DNA of 64,000 nt from Sulfitobacter maritimus (GTDB lineage Bacteria > Pseudomonadota > Alphaproteobacteria > Rhodobacterales > Rhodobacteraceae): positions 186,001 to 250,000 of the forward strand of contig NZ_JABVBB010000038.1 in the NCBI RefSeq assembly GCF_013346665.1, in the 5' to 3' direction. A program made the position numbers and the translations under genes. How positions within the stretch are numbered: the first letter of the stretch is position 1; the number at the start of each line of letters is the position of its first letter. A model generated the notes under the pieces. It searched no databases, had not been told where the DNA came from, and saw only the letters and a list, made by a program, of their open reading frames with translations. Below, piece by piece: positions 16,874 through 25,961 of this stretch.

Positions 16874-17884
16874 ATGAGCGATACAACTGCGGCCCCGGTC
16901 CGGCCCATCCCCCACGAAGATATTCTTGGCAAGGCCGTCCGCCATGCGCGGCTGCCCCTGTGTATCACCGACCCCAAACTGCCTGATAACCCCATCGTTT
17001 ATGCCAATGCCGCCTTTACCGAACTGACAGGCTATGCGTTGGACGAAATCGTTGGCAAGAATTGCCGTTTCCTGCAGGGTCCGGAAACCACGCGGGACAG
17101 CATCAATGCGGTTCGAAAGATCTTGCTAGAGCGGCGCGTGGATACCGTTGAAATTTTGAACTACCGCAAGGACGGCAGCTCATTTCTCAATGCCTTGCAA
17201 CTTGGCCCGATCAACGACGAGGACGGCAATCTGGCCTTTTTCTTTGGCTCGCAGATGGATGTCTCTGCACGGCGACGGGCGGAGCGTGAACATCGCGAGT
17301 TGGCAGATAATGAACTGCTGCACCGGCTGCGCAATATCGTCAATGTAATGACCGCCATGGTCCGCATGACCGCGCGCGAGGAATCCGACCCGGATGAATT
17401 TGCCGAAAAGGTGATGAACCGACTGTCGGCCCTTGGTGCTGCGCATTTTGAGACCATTGGTCGTAGCGATCAATCGGCCATTGATTTTGCGACCCTGATG
17501 AAGCCCATTTCGCAGGCCTATACCTCGGGAGCCGCCGACCAAATCCGTCTGAGCGGCAAGAACCCGGTGATCTCCCATCAACTGATCTCGCCCTTGACGC
17601 TCGCCCTACACGAACTGGCGACGAATGCCGTCAAACACGGTGCATTGAGCACGCCGCGGGGCATTGTTGATCTTGATGTATCCCTGCTGAAATCGCCCGC
17701 GCGGATGCGCTTTACTTGGCAGGAAACGGGCGGTCCTGAGGTTGCCAAACCCAGCCGCAACAGCGGGTCCAAGATCATCCAATCCCTGACCCGTGCAGCT
17801 GGTGGCACGCTCACCTATGAGTGGCGCCGCGAAGGGCTGAAGGCGACGGCCGAATTTCCGCTGAGCGCCTTTCAGCAGGGTTAA
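16874..17884 (+). CDS. LOV-domain blue-light histidine kinase (HWE family)
   Basis: A 336-residue soluble photoreceptor kinase. The LOV core spans about residues 20-130: GKNCRFLQG with the photoactive Cys64, plus flavin-contacting Asn96, Asn106 and Gln127, all conserved. It is followed by an HWE/HisKA_2-type kinase with His150 in ELLHRLRNIVNVM and an ATP-binding N-box ALHELATNAVKHGALS. Blue light should form a Cys64-FMN adduct and alter autophosphorylation. The kinase core is short, as in HWE enzymes. No response regulator is adjacent, so the partner is unknown; PhyR/general stress response pathways are typical for this family. Confidence 0.94.
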   Translation: MSDTTAAPVRPIPHEDILGKAVRHARLPLCITDPKLPDNPIVYANAAFTELTGYALDEIVGKNCRFLQGPETTRDSINAVRKILLERRVDTVEILNYRKDGSSFLNALQLGPINDEDGNLAFFFGSQMDVSARRRAEREHRELADNELLHRLRNIVNVMTAMVRMTAREESDPDEFAEKVMNRLSALGAAHFETIGRSDQSAIDFATLMKPISQAYTSGAADQIRLSGKNPVISHQLISPLTLALHELATNAVKHGALSTPRGIVDLDVSLLKSPARMRFTWQETGGPEVAKPSRNSGSKIIQSLTRAAGGTLTYEWRREGLKATAEFPLSAFQQG

Positions 17885-17887
17885 GGC

Positions 17888-19180
17888 TTAGACGATCACC
17901 TGCTGGGCGATCTGATCCCCTACCCCGAACACACGCTTATACCGCGCGACCTCCTCTGCCGGCCCCATCGCCTTATTCGGATTGTCCGACAGTTTCACCG
18001 TGGGTCGCCCGTTTGCGCTGACCGCTTTGCAGACCAAACTAAAGGGCGCCAGCGCATCATCTGGCACCAAGCCGCGAAAGTCGTTGGTCAGCAATGTGCC
18101 CCAGCCGAAGGAGATCTTGGCCTTGCCCGCGAACTGCGCGTGTAGCTCTTTGATCTTTCCGACGTCTAGACCATCGCTAAAGATCACCCGTTTGCGTGTC
18201 GGGTCTTCGCCGCGCTCGCGCCACCAGTCGATGGCCGTTTGCGCGGCAGTCGCTGGATCGCCGCTGTCGACGCGAATGCCGGTCCAGCCTGCCAGCCAAT
18301 CGGGCGCGTTGTCTAAGAAGCCTTTGGTGCCATAGGTGTCGGGCAGAATGATCCGCAGGTTGCCTTCGTGTTCGTCGTGCCAGTCTTGCAAGACGTCATA
18401 GGGGGCTTGGGCCAGCGCCGCGTCATCCTCAGCCAAGGCAGCATAGATCATCGGCAGTTCATGGGCGTTGGTGCCGATCGCTTCGACCTCACGGCCCATG
18501 GCGATCTTGCAATTGGAGGTGCCGGTAAAGGCATCGCCCAGCCCTTCGCGCATCGCCTGCACGCACCAGTCCTGCCAGAGATAGGAATGCCGCCGCCTTG
18601 TGCCGAAATCGGCAATGGAGAGCCCGTCAATCTCGCGCAATTCCTCGATCTTTTCCCAGACGCGCGTCATGGCGCGGGCATAGAGGATTTGCAGTTCAAA
18701 CCGGTCCATCCGGTTGAGCACCGCGCGGCTGCGCAGCTCCATCAAGACCGCCAGCGCAGGCACTTCCCATAGCATGACCTCTGGCCAACTGCCCTCAAAG
18801 GTCAGCTCATATTGGTCACCCTTACGCTCCAGATGGTAGGGCGGCAGGCGCAGGTTTTCGAACCATTCCATAAAGTCTGAACGGAACATCTGCCGTTTGC
18901 CGTAAAAGGTATTGCCGCGCAGCCAAGTGCTTTCCCCGCGTCCAAGGCTGAGTGAGCGGATGTGGTCCAGTTGCTCGCGCAGCTCGCCTTCGTCGATCAG
19001 ATCGGCCAATGGAATGTGGGTGGAGCGGTTGATCAGGCTAAAGGTGACCTGCGTGTCCGGCTTGTTGCGAAACACCGACTGGCACATCAACAGCTTGTAG
19101 AAATCCGTGTCGATCAGGGACCGCACGATGGGGTCGATCTTCCACTTGTGGTTATAGACGCGGGTGGCGATGTCGACCAT
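17888..19180 (-). CDS. pncB: Nicotinate phosphoribosyltransferase
   Basis: ATP-assisted conversion of nicotinate and PRPP to nicotinate mononucleotide in the Preiss-Handler NAD salvage pathway. The ATG at 19180 has AAGGAA seven bases upstream; a longer frame to 19372 adds 64 low-complexity residues overlapping pncA and is rejected. The 430-residue product keeps IDTDFYKLLMCQ near the N-terminus, FGTRRRHSYLW with the regulatory active-site His, and IRVDSGDP for phosphate binding. It follows pncA by 70 bases in one probable operon, so nicotinamide is turned to nicotinate and then to the mononucleotide by adjacent genes. Confidence 0.95.
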   Translation of the reverse strand: MVDIATRVYNHKWKIDPIVRSLIDTDFYKLLMCQSVFRNKPDTQVTFSLINRSTHIPLADLIDEGELREQLDHIRSLSLGRGESTWLRGNTFYGKRQMFRSDFMEWFENLRLPPYHLERKGDQYELTFEGSWPEVMLWEVPALAVLMELRSRAVLNRMDRFELQILYARAMTRVWEKIEELREIDGLSIADFGTRRRHSYLWQDWCVQAMREGLGDAFTGTSNCKIAMGREVEAIGTNAHELPMIYAALAEDDAALAQAPYDVLQDWHDEHEGNLRIILPDTYGTKGFLDNAPDWLAGWTGIRVDSGDPATAAQTAIDWWRERGEDPTRKRVIFSDGLDVGKIKELHAQFAGKAKISFGWGTLLTNDFRGLVPDDALAPFSLVCKAVSANGRPTVKLSDNPNKAMGPAEEVARYKRVFGVGDQIAQQVIV

Positions 19181-19250
19181 GGGAGGTTCCTTGTTGCTTG
19201 CACCCTTCATGCCAAGGGCGCAGGGCGGGGGGCAAGCCGAAAGCGGCGGA

Positions 19251-19847
19251 TTAGGTGAGGGTGACCCCCGCAGTCCGCATCCCTTCGCGGGCTTTGGCAA
19301 GCGATCCATCCAGATCAATCGCGCGGCAAAGGTCTTCGCGCACGTCCACCTCAAACCCCAGTTTGGCCGCATCCACGGCGGAGAAGTTGACGCAGAAGTC
19401 CAGCGCCAGCCCCACCATGGTCAGCCGCTCGATGCCCCGCGTGCGCAGATAGCCTTCGAGCCCAGTTGGGGTGCTGTGGTCATTCTCGAAAAAGGCGGAG
19501 TAGCTATCGATGTCGGGGTTAAAGCCCTTGCGGATGATCAGATCAGCGCGGTCGGTTTGCAGATCAGGGTGGAACTGCGCGCCGATGCTGCCTTGGATGC
19601 AATGGTCAGGCCAGAGCACCTGCGGACCGTAGGGCATGGAGATCAACTCATAGGGGGTTTTATCTTCATGCGAGGAGGCGAAAGACGAATGCCCCGCCGG
19701 GTGCCAGTCCTGCGTCAGCACCACCGCATCGAAATCCGGCATCAGGGCGTTGATCCCTTTCAAAACCGCATCCCCCTGTGGCACGCCGAGCGCACCTCCG
19801 GGGAGGAAATCGTTTTGGACGTCGATCACGATCAGGGCATGGGTCAT
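19251..19847 (-). CDS. pncA: Nicotinamidase/pyrazinamidase
   Basis: Hydrolyses nicotinamide to nicotinate. The 198-residue protein has the full isochorismatase-like active site: Asp9 (VIDVQNDF), Lys107, and nucleophile Cys152 in ALDFCVNFSA, with metal ligands Asp47, His49 and His53 in QDWHPAGH. Length is typical for PncA. It is first in the pncA-pncB unit on the minus strand, with a GGAGAACGCCC ribosome-binding region ahead of the ATG. The divergent trhO gene starts about 100 bases away. Confidence 0.95.
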   Translation of the reverse strand: MTHALIVIDVQNDFLPGGALGVPQGDAVLKGINALMPDFDAVVLTQDWHPAGHSSFASSHEDKTPYELISMPYGPQVLWPDHCIQGSIGAQFHPDLQTDRADLIIRKGFNPDIDSYSAFFENDHSTPTGLEGYLRTRGIERLTMVGLALDFCVNFSAVDAAKLGFEVDVREDLCRAIDLDGSLAKAREGMRTAGVTLT

Positions 19848-19946
19848 GGGCGTTCTCCTTCCGTCAAAGGGGTAGGGCTGTGGGTGGGATAGGTCAATGG
19901 CACGCCCCGGATTGAGCTTTGCGCCCGAAGCGCTTATTTGACGCTT

Positions 19947-20846
19947 ATGTACACTATTGCTGCGCTATACCACTTCACCCGTTTCGACGACCCCACCGCC
20001 CTCAAACCTGCGCTGCTGGCGCTTTGCGAGGCGCAATCGGTCAAAGGAACGCTGCTGTTGGCCCCCGAAGGGGTGAACGGCACCATCGCCGGGCCACGTG
20101 CCGGGATCGACGCGGTGATCGCCCATCTGCGCGCCCTGCCCGGCTGCGCTGATCTGGAGTGGAAGGAAGCGACGAGCGACAAGCCACCTTTTGGCAAGAT
20201 GAAGGTGCGCATCAAGCGTGAGATCGTGACGATGGGCCAGCCCAACGTCGATCCGCGTGCGGCGGTGGGGCATTACGTTGATCCGAAGGATTGGAACGAC
20301 TTGATCCGTTCACCCGATGTGGCGGTGATCGACACGCGCAACAGCTACGAAGTGGCGATTGGCACCTTTGAAGGCGCGGTTGATCCGCAGACCGAAAGCT
20401 TTGGTGAATTCCCTGAATGGTGGGAGGCCAACAAGGACCGCTTTCACAACAAGAAGATCGCGATGTTCTGCACCGGTGGCATCCGCTGCGAGAAGTCGAC
20501 GAACTACCTGTTGGGCCAGGGCGTGAACGATGTGTTCCACCTCAAGGGCGGTATCCTCAAGTATCTTGAAGAGGTACCAGAGCAGGAAAGCACGTGGGAA
20601 GGCGACTGCTTTGTCTTCGACAACCGCGTCAGCGTGGGCCACGGGCTGCGCGAGGGGCCGCATATGCTCTGCCACGGCTGCCGCCGGCCGATCTTGCCAG
20701 AGGACACGAAACATCCCGCCTATGAGGCTGGCGTCTCGTGCCATCAGTGCATTGATGAAACGACGGACGCCGACAAAGAGCGCTTCCGCGAACGCCAGCG
20801 CCAGATCACATTGGCGCGGGAACGGGCGGCCCAAGATCAGGGCTAG
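19947..20846 (+). CDS. trhO: tRNA uridine(34) hydroxylase TrhO (rhodanese domain)
   Basis: Oxygen-dependent 5-hydroxylation of the wobble uridine in tRNA. The ATG at 19947 is taken as the start; a TTG nine bases earlier is in frame. The 299-residue product has the acylphosphatase-like N-terminal region (GTLLLAPEGVNGTIAG), then a rhodanese domain with CTGGIRCEKS (Cys175, Cys181), and a C-terminal Cys-rich zinc-like module (CHGCRRP, SCHQC). This matches YceA/TrhO over its length. Its last 41 bases overlap the convergent MFS gene. Confidence 0.94.
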   Translation: MYTIAALYHFTRFDDPTALKPALLALCEAQSVKGTLLLAPEGVNGTIAGPRAGIDAVIAHLRALPGCADLEWKEATSDKPPFGKMKVRIKREIVTMGQPNVDPRAAVGHYVDPKDWNDLIRSPDVAVIDTRNSYEVAIGTFEGAVDPQTESFGEFPEWWEANKDRFHNKKIAMFCTGGIRCEKSTNYLLGQGVNDVFHLKGGILKYLEEVPEQESTWEGDCFVFDNRVSVGHGLREGPHMLCHGCRRPILPEDTKHPAYEAGVSCHQCIDETTDADKERFRERQRQITLARERAAQDQG

Positions 20847-22053
20847 GCTTGCGCGGGGGCCGCGGCGTGCTGCGCCACAGCAGCCATAGCATAATCGCGA
20901 TGTTCAGCCCGTTCCAAATGATGCCATTGATAAAGGCCAGCGCATAAGAACCGCTGAGGTCATAAATCTGCCCCGACAGCCAGCCACCCAATGCCATGCC
21001 AAGGATCGTCGCCATCATCACGAAACCGACCCGCGCCCCAGCTTCGCGGGCGGGCATGTATTCGCGCACGATCAACGCGTAGCTGGGCACGATGCCCCCT
21101 TGGCTCAGGCCAAAGATCAAGCTCACGATATAAAGCGAGGTCAGCCCCCCGCTGGGTAAGTAAAGGAACAGCGCGAGACATTGCAGCGCCGAGCCGATCA
21201 GCAGCGTGCGCACGCCGCCCAAACGGTCCGCCAGTAGCCCCGACAGGATGCGCGAGCCAACACCGCCCAAGAGCATCAGCGACAGCATCTCGGCCCCCAC
21301 GGCCGGGCCAAAGCCGAGATCGACGCAATAAGACACGATATGCACCTGCGGCATCGACATCGCGACGCAGCAGCCAATCCCCGCCAGCCCCAGTAGATAT
21401 TGCAGGCTGCGCGGGCTCAGCCCGGCAGAACGTGCAAAGCGGGTGGAGGCTTGCTCTGCCGCATCACGGGTGCTGTCACTCACCTTGCGGCGCAGGGCAA
21501 AGGCCAAGGGGATCACCCCCACCAGCGTCACCCCGGCCAGAGCAAGATAGACGGATCGCCAGCCGCTCTCGGCCAAGACACCCGCCAAGAGCATCGGCCA
21601 GATCGCGCCGGAGAGGTAATTCCCACTCGCCGCAATCGCCACAGCGATGCCCCGCCGCCGGACGAACCAATGGGAAATATCAGCAATCAGCGGCCCGAAA
21701 CCCACGGCAGAAGCAAAACCGACCAGAAGCTGGGCGAGCGACAGCATGGCGATGCTTTGCGAAAGGGTCGCGAGCCCATAGCCGGCAGCGGTCGCCAAAG
21801 CGGCGGCGATCAGCGCGCGGGTGATGCCAAAACGGTCCACTGCATGGCCGATGAGGTAATTGCCAAGCCCAAAGCCAACCATCGTCAGCGTATAAGGCAA
21901 GGCCGCGCCAGCGCGGCTGCTGCCAAATTCAGCTTCAACAGCGGGCATGATGACGATGATCGCCCACATCCCCGCATTGACCGTCAGCGCAATCAGCAAG
22001 GTCAGAGCCAGCCGCCCCCAAGCATAACCGCCGTCTGTCTCCTCCACCGCCAT
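20806..22053 (-). CDS. MFS transporter
   Basis: A 415-residue protein with about 12 hydrophobic helices and MFS loop motifs (GHAVDRFGITR after helix 2, GLLADRLGGVR in the second half). The ATG at 22053 has AGGGAG eight bases upstream; 20 further residues in frame lack a ribosome-binding site. It resembles oxalate/formate antiporter-like and monocarboxylate MFS members, but the substrate cannot be read from sequence. It is convergent with trhO (41-base overlap) and divergent from motB, sharing a short intergenic region that contains a CtrA-like box. Confidence 0.88.
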   Translation of the reverse strand: MAVEETDGGYAWGRLALTLLIALTVNAGMWAIIVIMPAVEAEFGSSRAGAALPYTLTMVGFGLGNYLIGHAVDRFGITRALIAAALATAAGYGLATLSQSIAMLSLAQLLVGFASAVGFGPLIADISHWFVRRRGIAVAIAASGNYLSGAIWPMLLAGVLAESGWRSVYLALAGVTLVGVIPLAFALRRKVSDSTRDAAEQASTRFARSAGLSPRSLQYLLGLAGIGCCVAMSMPQVHIVSYCVDLGFGPAVGAEMLSLMLLGGVGSRILSGLLADRLGGVRTLLIGSALQCLALFLYLPSGGLTSLYIVSLIFGLSQGGIVPSYALIVREYMPAREAGARVGFVMMATILGMALGGWLSGQIYDLSGSYALAFINGIIWNGLNIAIMLWLLWRSTPRPPRKPSPDLGPPVPAPM

Positions 22054-22138
22054 CTGACCGTCTCCCTTAATGCGTGTATCTGGCGCCAGTGCTGCACAAA
22101 GTGCAAGAGCCACCGGAATTTAGCGACAGTTGAAGATG

Positions 22139-22153
22139 TTAAGCCTCCGGTAA
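22139..22153. promoter_or_regulatory. CtrA-like box upstream of motB
   Basis: TTAA (22139-22142), seven bases, then GTAA (22150-22153) fit the CtrA consensus TTAA-N7-TTAA with one mismatch. It lies about 47 bases before motB. See the similar boxes before flgE, fliF/fliL and the flagellin gene. Confidence 0.4.
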
Positions 22154-22199
22154 ACCCGCCGCGCTAGACCTGACCTTGGGTGAAAAATGGGTGAGTGAT

Positions 22200-23033
22200 A
22201 TGGGTGCACAGGCAAATGTGGCACCAGTCATCATCAAACGTAAGAAGGTCGTCGGCGGCGGCGGGCATCATGGTGGTGCCTGGAAAGTTGCCTATGCGGA
22301 TTTTGTAACCGCGATGATGGCCTTCTTCATGTTGATGTGGCTGCTGAATGCAACAACCGAACAACAACGCAAAGGGATCGCGGATTACTTTTCTCCGACG
22401 ATTCCGATCAACCGGATCTCCGGCGGCGGCAATGGCTCTTTTGGCGGCGACAGCATCTTTTCGGAACAAACGTTGCCACGCAATGGCACCGGCGCCACGT
22501 CTCCGGGTGAGCCACGTGAGGCAAAGTCCAACAGCGGCGATGGCGAGGGGGATGATGGCGCGCAGGATGAGGTCTTTAAAGAAGTCGACGCCATGTTGAT
22601 GGGCCGTGGCGGTGAGACCATGGTGATGGAAAACGAACTGCGCCATATCGTAACGCGGATCACCGACGAAGGGCTGGTTATTGAACTGTTCGATCTCGAC
22701 GGTATTCCATTGTTTGAGGAAAACAGCGATACGCCGACGCAACTGCTGCGGGATCTGGCAACCATTATCGCGCAGACCACCAAGGCGGTGACCAATGGCA
22801 TTGCGATCGGTGGCCATGTGCGGGCCAATCCGGTGGTGCTGAATCACAGCCCGGTGTGGGAGCTTTCTGCCGCTCGCGCCACCAAAATGCGGCTTCTGCT
22901 CGGCGATGTCGGGGTTGCGCCACGCCGGGTGCAGCGCGTTACCGGCCATGCGGATCGTGAGCCGGTGACTGCCGACCGGATGGACCGACGCAACAACAGG
23001 CTTGAAATCGTGCTGCTGCGCGAGGGCCGTTAA
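22200..23033 (+). CDS. motB: Flagellar stator protein MotB
   Basis: Peptidoglycan-anchored half of the proton-driven stator. Residues 20-60 hold the single transmembrane helix after VGGGGHHGGAWKVAYADFVTAMMAFFM, with the essential Asp in YADF. The C-terminal third is an OmpA-like peptidoglycan-binding domain (VTGHADREPV, NNRLEIVLL). The start could be ATG 22200 (277 residues) or GTG 22191; neither has a good ribosome-binding site. Unusually, motA is not beside it but 12 kb away, at 34428. Confidence 0.93.
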   Translation: MGAQANVAPVIIKRKKVVGGGGHHGGAWKVAYADFVTAMMAFFMLMWLLNATTEQQRKGIADYFSPTIPINRISGGGNGSFGGDSIFSEQTLPRNGTGATSPGEPREAKSNSGDGEGDDGAQDEVFKEVDAMLMGRGGETMVMENELRHIVTRITDEGLVIELFDLDGIPLFEENSDTPTQLLRDLATIIAQTTKAVTNGIAIGGHVRANPVVLNHSPVWELSAARATKMRLLLGDVGVAPRRVQRVTGHADREPVTADRMDRRNNRLEIVLLREGR

Positions 23034-23100
23034 TCGGCGCGCCCGGGCGCAGAGCTCGGGCGCGGCACCGCGCGGCAGCGAATGTCGCGCATTTTATCTG

Positions 23101-23115
23101 TTAGCGCGACGTTAA
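23101..23115 (+). promoter_or_regulatory. CtrA-like box upstream of flgE
   Basis: TTAG (23101-23104), CGCGACG, TTAA (23112-23115): the same arrangement as the flagellin box read on the minus strand. It lies 55 bases before the flgE start and probably serves flgE-flgK-flgL-flgI. Confidence 0.45.
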
Positions 23116-23169
23116 GCACGCACCGTCTATTGCTGCTGCATCAGATTGATACAGCAGAAAGGCGTGTCC

Positions 23170-24468
23170 ATGACAATTTCTTCTTCGCTCAACGCGGGTG
23201 TGGCGGGGCTGCGCAGCAATGCGACACGGCTCGCTTCGATCTCCGACAACATCGCGAATGCCTCTACCTTTGGCTACAAACGCGTGGTGACGGATTTCAA
23301 TTCGCTGGTGCTTTCCTCTGGCTCGCGCACTTATACGGCGGGCGGGGTCGGCGCCTCGACCCAGCGGCTCATCAGCGAAGGCGGCTCTCTGGTTAGCACC
23401 TCCAACTCGACCGACCTCGCGGTGCGCGGGCGCGGCATGTTGCCAGTGGCGAGCCGGGCGGAGTTCTTGTCAGGCAGCGGACAGCCGCAGATGATGCTGG
23501 CCACGACCGGTTCGTTCCGTATTGACGCCGACGGGCTTTTGGCGAATGAATCTGGGCAGCTGCTGATGGGCTGGCCCGCCGCGCAGGATGGCACCGTCCC
23601 CTCCTACCCGCGCGACACCAGCGATGGGCTAGAGCCTATCCAGTTTGCGCTGAACCTCAGCGGCGACCCGACCACGTCTATCGACATGAGCCTCAACCTT
23701 CCCGCCACTGCGACCATCGCAGGCGCGCCCGGCGATGCGCAGGATTTGTCGATTGAATATTACGACAACCTCGGCACCTCTCAAAGCATCTCTATGTCCT
23801 TCACGCCAACGGTTCCGGCCAGCGGCTCTTCGAATGAATGGACGATCGTCCTGCGCGATTCTGCGTCTAATGACGCGGTGATCGGTGAATATGTGGTCAC
23901 TTTCGACGATGGCCGCGCCTCTGGCGGAACAATCGCTTCGGTCTCGACGGTTTCGGGCGGCGGCTATGATCCCGTGACAGGAGAAATGGTTGTTGATGTC
24001 GCCAGCGGTCCGATCGCGTTCAACATCGGCTCTATCGGCGATAACTATGGGATTTCACAGCTTTCCGACAGTTTCGCGCCGATCTCTATCGACAAGGATG
24101 GCTCTCCCATTGGGAACATGATCTCTGTCGAAATCGACGAAAACGGCTTTGTGCAATCGGTCTATGATTCAGGCGTAACCCGCACCATTTATCAGGTGCC
24201 GCTGGTCGATATGTCCAATCCCGAAGGGTTGATCCCGATGGACGGGCAAACCTATCGCAGTTCGCCAGACAGCGGGGCGTTCTTCCTTTGGGATGCCGGT
24301 GACGGGCCGACGGGCGACATCAAATCATACGCTCGCGAGGAATCGGCAACAGATGTTGCCACCGAACTCACCTCAATGATCCAGACGCAACGGGCCTATT
24401 CGACCAACGCCAAGGTGATCCAGACGGTGGATGAGATGTTGCAAGAAACGACCAACATCAAACGCTAA
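23170..24468 (+). CDS. flgE: Flagellar hook protein FlgE
   Basis: Subunit of the hook, exported through the flagellar type III system. The ATG at 23170 follows AGAAAGG. The 432-residue chain has the N-terminal rod/hook helix (SSSLNAGVAGLRSNATRLASISDNIANASTFGYKR) and the matching C-terminal helix (AYSTNAKVIQTVDEMLQETTNIK). It heads flgE-flgK-flgL-flgI, which are closely spaced on the same strand. The similar N-terminus of the next gene shows they are paralogous axial proteins. Confidence 0.94.
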   Translation: MTISSSLNAGVAGLRSNATRLASISDNIANASTFGYKRVVTDFNSLVLSSGSRTYTAGGVGASTQRLISEGGSLVSTSNSTDLAVRGRGMLPVASRAEFLSGSGQPQMMLATTGSFRIDADGLLANESGQLLMGWPAAQDGTVPSYPRDTSDGLEPIQFALNLSGDPTTSIDMSLNLPATATIAGAPGDAQDLSIEYYDNLGTSQSISMSFTPTVPASGSSNEWTIVLRDSASNDAVIGEYVVTFDDGRASGGTIASVSTVSGGGYDPVTGEMVVDVASGPIAFNIGSIGDNYGISQLSDSFAPISIDKDGSPIGNMISVEIDENGFVQSVYDSGVTRTIYQVPLVDMSNPEGLIPMDGQTYRSSPDSGAFFLWDAGDGPTGDIKSYAREESATDVATELTSMIQTQRAYSTNAKVIQTVDEMLQETTNIKR

Positions 24469-24504
24469 ACCGTCAAAATTTCCTGTCAGTAAAGCGAGTA
24501 TCAG

Positions 24505-25959
24505 ATGACCATATCCGGGGCATTGTCCAATGCGATGACCGGTCTGCGCGCCGCCGGGCGCGGGGCCGAGATCGTTTCTTCGAATATCTCCAACGCATTG
24601 ACTCCCGGCTATGGGCGCCGGGTGCTGGAACTCTCCGCCGCTTCCGTTGGGGGCACCGGGGGCGTGCGGATCGACGGCGTGAACCGCGCTGTCAATGAGG
24701 GCATTGCTTCGGACAAACGCCTGGCTGATGCCGAGCAAAGCCATGCGCAGACGACCGCCGCCTTTTATTCGAAACTGGAAACGCTGATGGGGACCCCGGA
24801 TGACCCAAATTCAGTCTCCGCGCGCGTTGCCCAGTTTGAAACCGCGCTCATCACCGCCGCCAGTCGCCCCGAAGCGCCCGAACGGCTGAGCCAAGCCGTC
24901 ACCGATGCCCGCGGCCTTGCCAGCAGCATCTCTACTGTATCAAGTGGTTTGCAAGAGGCGCGAAGCCTTGCAGATCGCACCATCGGAGAGCAGGTCGCGA
25001 GCCTAAACACTGCGCTAAAACAGGTTGAGGCCCTGAACGCACAAATCACCGCCGCGCAGGTCCAAAGTCAGGACGCGACCGCTTTGCAAGACCACCGTCA
25101 GCGGTTGGTCGATGACATCAGCGCGCTAGTCCCGGTTCGCTCCGTCCCTCGCAACCATGGTCAGATCGCGCTTTATTCCACGGGCGGCGCGATCCTGCTT
25201 GACGGCAGCGCAAGCGAGATAGGGTTTGAGCGAGTTAACCTCGTCACGCCCTATATGTCGGTTGAAGCGGGCACGCTGTCCGGGTTGACCTTAAATGGCA
25301 ACCCGCTGCGCACAGGAAGTGAAAGCGGCGCCCTGCGGGGCGGGGCGATTGGTGCGCAGTTTGCGATCCGTGATGAATTGGCGGTCACTGCACAAGGCGA
25401 GCTTGACGCTTTGGCACGAGATCTAATTACCCGGTTCCAAGACCCGGCTGTCGACCCGACGCTATCGGTTGGTGATGCCGGTCTTTTCACCGATGAAGGC
25501 AATGCATTCGCCCCCGCAGATGAGTTGGGGCTGGCCTTGCGACTCGCGGTGCATAGCGCGGTCGATCCCGCACAGGGCGGTGAGACCTGGCGCATGCGGG
25601 ACGGGATCGGTGCGACCGTTCCAGGAAATACCGGAGATGGCAGCCTGCTGCAAAGCCTGGCCGCCGCACTGAACCAAGGGCAAACGCCCGCCAGCGGCAG
25701 CTTTGGCGGTGGCAGCTATGCCCTGATCGAACTGGTTTCCACCCTCTCCGCCGACATTGGCGCGGATCGTGGCAACGCAGATCAAATGCTGAGCTTTGCG
25801 ACCACCCGGCTGAACGAGCTGACCCAGCAACAGCTCGCCGATGGGGTCGACAGTGATGACGAGATTCAGCGGCTGATGATCATCGAACAAACCTATGCCG
25901 CCAATGCTCGGGTGATCGAAGCGGTGGACGAAATGATGCAAACGATCATGAGGCTTTGA
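24505..25959 (+). CDS. flgK: Hook-filament junction protein FlgK (HAP1)
   Basis: First hook-filament junction protein. The 484 residues begin with the axial motif MTISGALSNAMTGLRAAGRGAEIVSSNISNALTPGYGRR, have a coiled region at about 80-190, and end with the conserved C-terminal helix (YAANARVIEAVDEMMQTIMRL). Alphaproteobacterial length. It begins 36 bases after flgE and ends 2 bases before the flgL ATG. Confidence 0.93.
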   Translation: MTISGALSNAMTGLRAAGRGAEIVSSNISNALTPGYGRRVLELSAASVGGTGGVRIDGVNRAVNEGIASDKRLADAEQSHAQTTAAFYSKLETLMGTPDDPNSVSARVAQFETALITAASRPEAPERLSQAVTDARGLASSISTVSSGLQEARSLADRTIGEQVASLNTALKQVEALNAQITAAQVQSQDATALQDHRQRLVDDISALVPVRSVPRNHGQIALYSTGGAILLDGSASEIGFERVNLVTPYMSVEAGTLSGLTLNGNPLRTGSESGALRGGAIGAQFAIRDELAVTAQGELDALARDLITRFQDPAVDPTLSVGDAGLFTDEGNAFAPADELGLALRLAVHSAVDPAQGGETWRMRDGIGATVPGNTGDGSLLQSLAAALNQGQTPASGSFGGGSYALIELVSTLSADIGADRGNADQMLSFATTRLNELTQQQLADGVDSDDEIQRLMIIEQTYAANARVIEAVDEMMQTIMRL

Positions 25960-25961
25960 CC

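Noticed and set aside
19181-19372. 64 extra N-terminal residues for pncB
   Set aside because: Low-complexity extension overlapping pncA; the family starts with the VDIATRVYNHK-type segment and ATG 19180 has AAGGAA upstream.
20991-21824. A long Arg/Pro/Ser-rich frame on the plus strand
   Set aside because: Opposite the MFS transporter gene; low-complexity composition typical of a mirrored high-GC frame.
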